This document shows, piece by piece, positions 61,034 through 64,000 of a stretch of 64,000 nucleotides of DNA. The position numbers were made by a program, and so were the translations under genes. Below the pieces are notes generated by a model. That model made no database searches, was not told the origin of the DNA, and saw only the letters and a list, made by a program, of their open reading frames with translations. The first letter of the stretch is position 1; every line of letters begins with the position of its first letter. This DNA comes from Litoditis marina (taxonomy: Eukaryota; Nematoda; Chromadorea; Rhabditida; Rhabditidae): assembly GCA_964036275.1 (NCBI GenBank), contig OZ038438.1, positions 14,987,720 to 15,051,719 of the forward strand. Direction: 5' to 3'.

Positions 61034-63662
61034 CTACAAATGAGATTGTTTGTACTCGCGTCTCAATCGCTCGATTCGGAGGTCGGTTATTAGTTGTGTG
61101 GGAACATCTTCTACGTCATAGATGTACTTCTTTCGTAACATGTCGTCCACCACTGACGATTCCAATCCGTCCTCCGTACCGTATTCCAGTTCCATCAACT
61201 CCTTAATTGATTGGTGAGATTTGAATACACAAATAGTATATCCACGTTTGTATAGTTATATGAAACTATATACATTACAGAAATTCTGTGAAAACTGAAA
61301 GTCGAAACGGTATCTACGCTTGGCATATTATGCTTCGTAGTAACTATGCACACGCATGTTTCATACAAACTATGGTAATGGTGAAGAATAAGCAGAATTT
61401 TGAACAAGCTGAATATAAGTTCCCACAAAAGTGAGAAACAGAGGGTTTCTGTCCAACGTGAAATCCAGCTGGTCCCTAAATTTCGTTCCAGGTGCTATAT
61501 CATCTTGAATCAGTGCTGACAGCATGATTTGCTTTTGTGTTCACATCATTGAATAAAATAAATTTTCTCCTCAGATGGCAATTATTTTTCGTCATGATGT
61601 AGCAGTATAAACATATTCACAATACTATGCTCGTTGTTGTGATGTGCTGATCTTCTACTATTTTACTGTATTCTGTGCTCCACTCTGTATTTCATTTGTT
61701 TTTCATAAGCGTTATAAACAAGTCAATCAAAAATTATTAGCTCAGTAAAACCACTCGTGCAAAGACCAACCTTCGGATATGGTATTCTCATAGAGTTGTT
61801 TCCCGGTCCTGTCCATTCCCCGTACTCTCCATCGTCCAGTCTGAATAATCAATATGGCTCCGAAAAATCGATATGTTTCCAAAATTATTATATGTTTCAT
61901 TCACACGGTCATCGTCGATATAAACTCAGGATACAGACAACTGTCGTTGAAGCTAAGCTAGCTGTAAAGCGGACACGCAATGCATTACTTGTCGTTCGAA
62001 AACAGAAATGAAAACATGCACAACACACTCGAAATAAGAGAGCAGCTTCATTTGAGTGACAGGCCCAATACTTTTCATATTTTTTTTACTTAAATATAGA
62101 AATAATATACGTTTTTTTAAAATAAATAGTAATATTGGTCAACGATTGCTGAGTCTTGCTGGCCCGGGACGGAGCATAAAAGTCTCTGCTTAGCATTCAA
62201 TAGGCAAATATACCATTTTTAACGGAACTATCAGCCATCACAAATTGCAATGTTTTACTCATGGAGAAACTGCAATATTTGTACGACAAATTCTGTTCAC
62301 TCAAAGTGTTCACTGCTACACTAAATTATTTATCGTCTACAAGTATATATGTATGTACCTGTTTCAGAATCAGAAGAGTGTGGTTCACAAAGCCTGTGGA
62401 ATTAATGTTATCTTCAAATGCAACAGCTGTGCTGATACTGTCTCAGACAGATAATGTGCAGAAACATCACGCTTTAAAAACTCACATGTTCAAGGATGGT
62501 TCGTAGTATGTTTCTGTTGGAGGTTGAGAGGGTGCCGATGAACATTCTGAAACAATTTCGCCAGTGTCCTGTAACTGAGCATGAGCACAAGGATGTCTCT
62601 GACCATTACGACATATTTGTCTGCGCACAAATCACATGAAAACTACCCATCTATTAACTGTATGGGAGTTTGACACAACAAAGTTGTACATTGAGGATCT
62701 ATATTTTCAAGGGTTTTTTTTCGTTAACTGCGTCGCGTTCCATAAAATTGTTGATACAGACAGTACAGATTATGATTCAAAAACATTGTTTTACTCCATT
62801 ACACCAGAAAACAAGAAACAGAGAAAGAGAAAGAGAGAAACACCGAATTTTCGTTCCCACTCACTATAGGTGCAAATTGACTTTTTGCGTCGTAAGTGTG
62901 TGTGCTTCCTGCGACATGCTATCCACAGAAGGAGGGCGAAGAGGAAAAAGAGAAGTCCTCCGCATATTGACCAGCTGACCGGAATCTCCGTGTAACCTAG
63001 AACATGACGGAAAAAGTTATCTTTCGTTTGACAAAACTGATTGTGCGTCTAACGAGTTATTCATGGTTTGTGAAACCGTTACGAGAATTACTAAAGTGCG
63101 TAAAGATTAGACCAAGCAAACACCTTCTCGGTCTGATGTTTCATGCACATACATACAGGGTGATTTCACCAAGATTGACATAATGTTTTTTACAGCAGAT
63201 ATCCAACTGAACCGCGTTGTTGGTTGTGAATGTGATAGAGCATAGATAGGAAAGATCAGGTCACTTGCCCGATTTGTTAACAAACCTTTGGCTCCAAGGC
63301 TGATGACGGAACTCGGTTTGCTCGGCGTATAAAACGGACGTAAACTACGTACTCGAGCTTCCAGGAACTCATCTGCGCTCGTTCGACTGACTTTGTAGTA
63401 GGGATGGAGAGTTTCACCCTGCAACGAACATCTAAGTCACAGTACAATGAGCTACATCCTATATCTAAGTCACAGTACTAATTGATTATCTCCAATACAA
63501 AAACCGGAGATATGAGAACATTTTTACTAACCAATTTTTCAAATTTATCTCTCGAGCTCGATCGGGACTCCAGTAAATACGATTTTGCCTCTTCTACTTT
63601 CGACCATCTAACGGATGATCCGTCAAAGTACACTGCAGATGGTGAAGGCAACACCGAACAAA
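61034..63662 (-). CDS. C-terminal part of a single-pass FN3 receptor (runs off the right edge)
   Basis: Five exons join in phase: 63662-63532, 63418-63286, 62996-62882, 61840-61771 and 61201-61034, about 205 codons. A donor at 63997/63996 (CAG|GTACGC) marks another exon upstream at the window edge. The first two exons form one fibronectin-III domain (PSAVYFDGSSVRWSKVEEAK ... LEARVRSLRPFYTPSKPSSV). It is followed by one transmembrane helix (WSICGGLLFFLFALLLWIAC) and a basic stop-transfer RRKHTHLRRKK. The cytoplasmic tail is acidic then basic: LDDGEYGEWTGPGNNS, MELEYGTEDGLESS, IERLRREYKQSHL. No kinase or phosphatase domain. The donor after LRRKK (GTCAAT) and the acceptor before the last exon (TTAAG) are unusual, but both joins keep the frame. 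Type I membrane topology is expected. The receptor family is not recognised. Confidence 0.78.
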
Positions 63663-64000
63663 CTGAAAATATATCGATTTTTGAATGCTGAACACAATGA
63701 ACACGTGTAAACGTTGAGTCTAGGAGAAGTGATCAAGGTTTTCATGATTGATGAGGCTCTGATTTCAAAAATAGCTCATTTCATTCAACTTGGTTGAAAA
63801 ATTCAAAAAACCTGCATCACTTTTTTTGGTAATTTGGATACGTTTGGGTAAAACAAGAACATTGGTTCTAGAGGGATGCAAGATCGCAGAGAAATCATCA
63901 ACTAGCAAACAGGTGTGAAGCATGTGAAGAGCGATACAAAGGTGAGCCTTCCTACTTATTATATACCATTTTTCTATCGTCCAATATTACTGCGTACCTG

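Noticed and set aside
62882..62996. Integrin alpha transmembrane/tail
   Set aside because: The FN3 domain upstream and the lack of the GFFKR motif after the membrane segment argue against it.

Overview
The window is nuclear DNA of a nematode, probably a rhabditid. It is AT-rich, and its multi-exon genes have introns bounded by GT and by TTTCAG-type acceptors. Several start codons lie directly behind such an acceptor, as expected for spliced-leader trans-splicing. The gene content fits: a DOMON-only secreted protein, a RIG-3-like Ig/FN3 protein, an ERK5/SMA-5-like MAP kinase, and small secreted proteins resembling the nematode C6 cysteine domain. From general knowledge, rig-3 and sma-5 are both X-linked in C. 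elegans, so an X-linked origin is possible but unproven.

Layout. 0-11 kb: the 3' end of a plus-strand gene, a minus-strand DOMON gene (172 aa) and a 13-exon minus-strand Ig/FN3 gene (449 aa). 11-19.9 kb: no gene found; contains a GA microsatellite. 19.9-45 kb: a multicopy locus with seven copies of two related secreted-protein genes, called here family A (4 copies) and family B (3 copies). They sit in two nested sets of inverted repeats. Palindrome P1 (about 19.9-24.15 kb) holds A1(-) and A2(+) around a 1.1 kb LINE remnant. Palindrome P2 (about 29.4-44.9 kb) holds A3(-) B2(+) ... B3(-) A4(+) around a 7 kb core of transposons. B1 and an apparently frameshifted acidic coiled-coil gene lie between P1 and P2. 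45.7-48.3 kb: a minus-strand VASt/Aster-domain membrane protein. 49.4-56.1 kb: no convincing gene. 56.1-59.8 kb: ERK5-like kinase, 424 aa in 9 exons. 61-64 kb: the 3' half of a minus-strand FN3 receptor that runs off the right edge.

Families A and B share one plan: signal peptide, a QGY(G/D)VP start of the mature chain, a His/Ser-rich linker exon, a Cys exon, a long core exon and a short C-terminal exon, with the same intron phases (0,1,2,2). They are therefore ancient paralogues. Six of the seven copies form head-to-head pairs (A1/A2, A3/B2, B3/A4). Near-identical arms and a patch in A4 that looks copied from P1 suggest continuing gene conversion. This palindromic array of secreted proteins is the most unusual system in the window. 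All gene models were assembled by hand from reading frame, splice signals and phase agreement; no database search was run.
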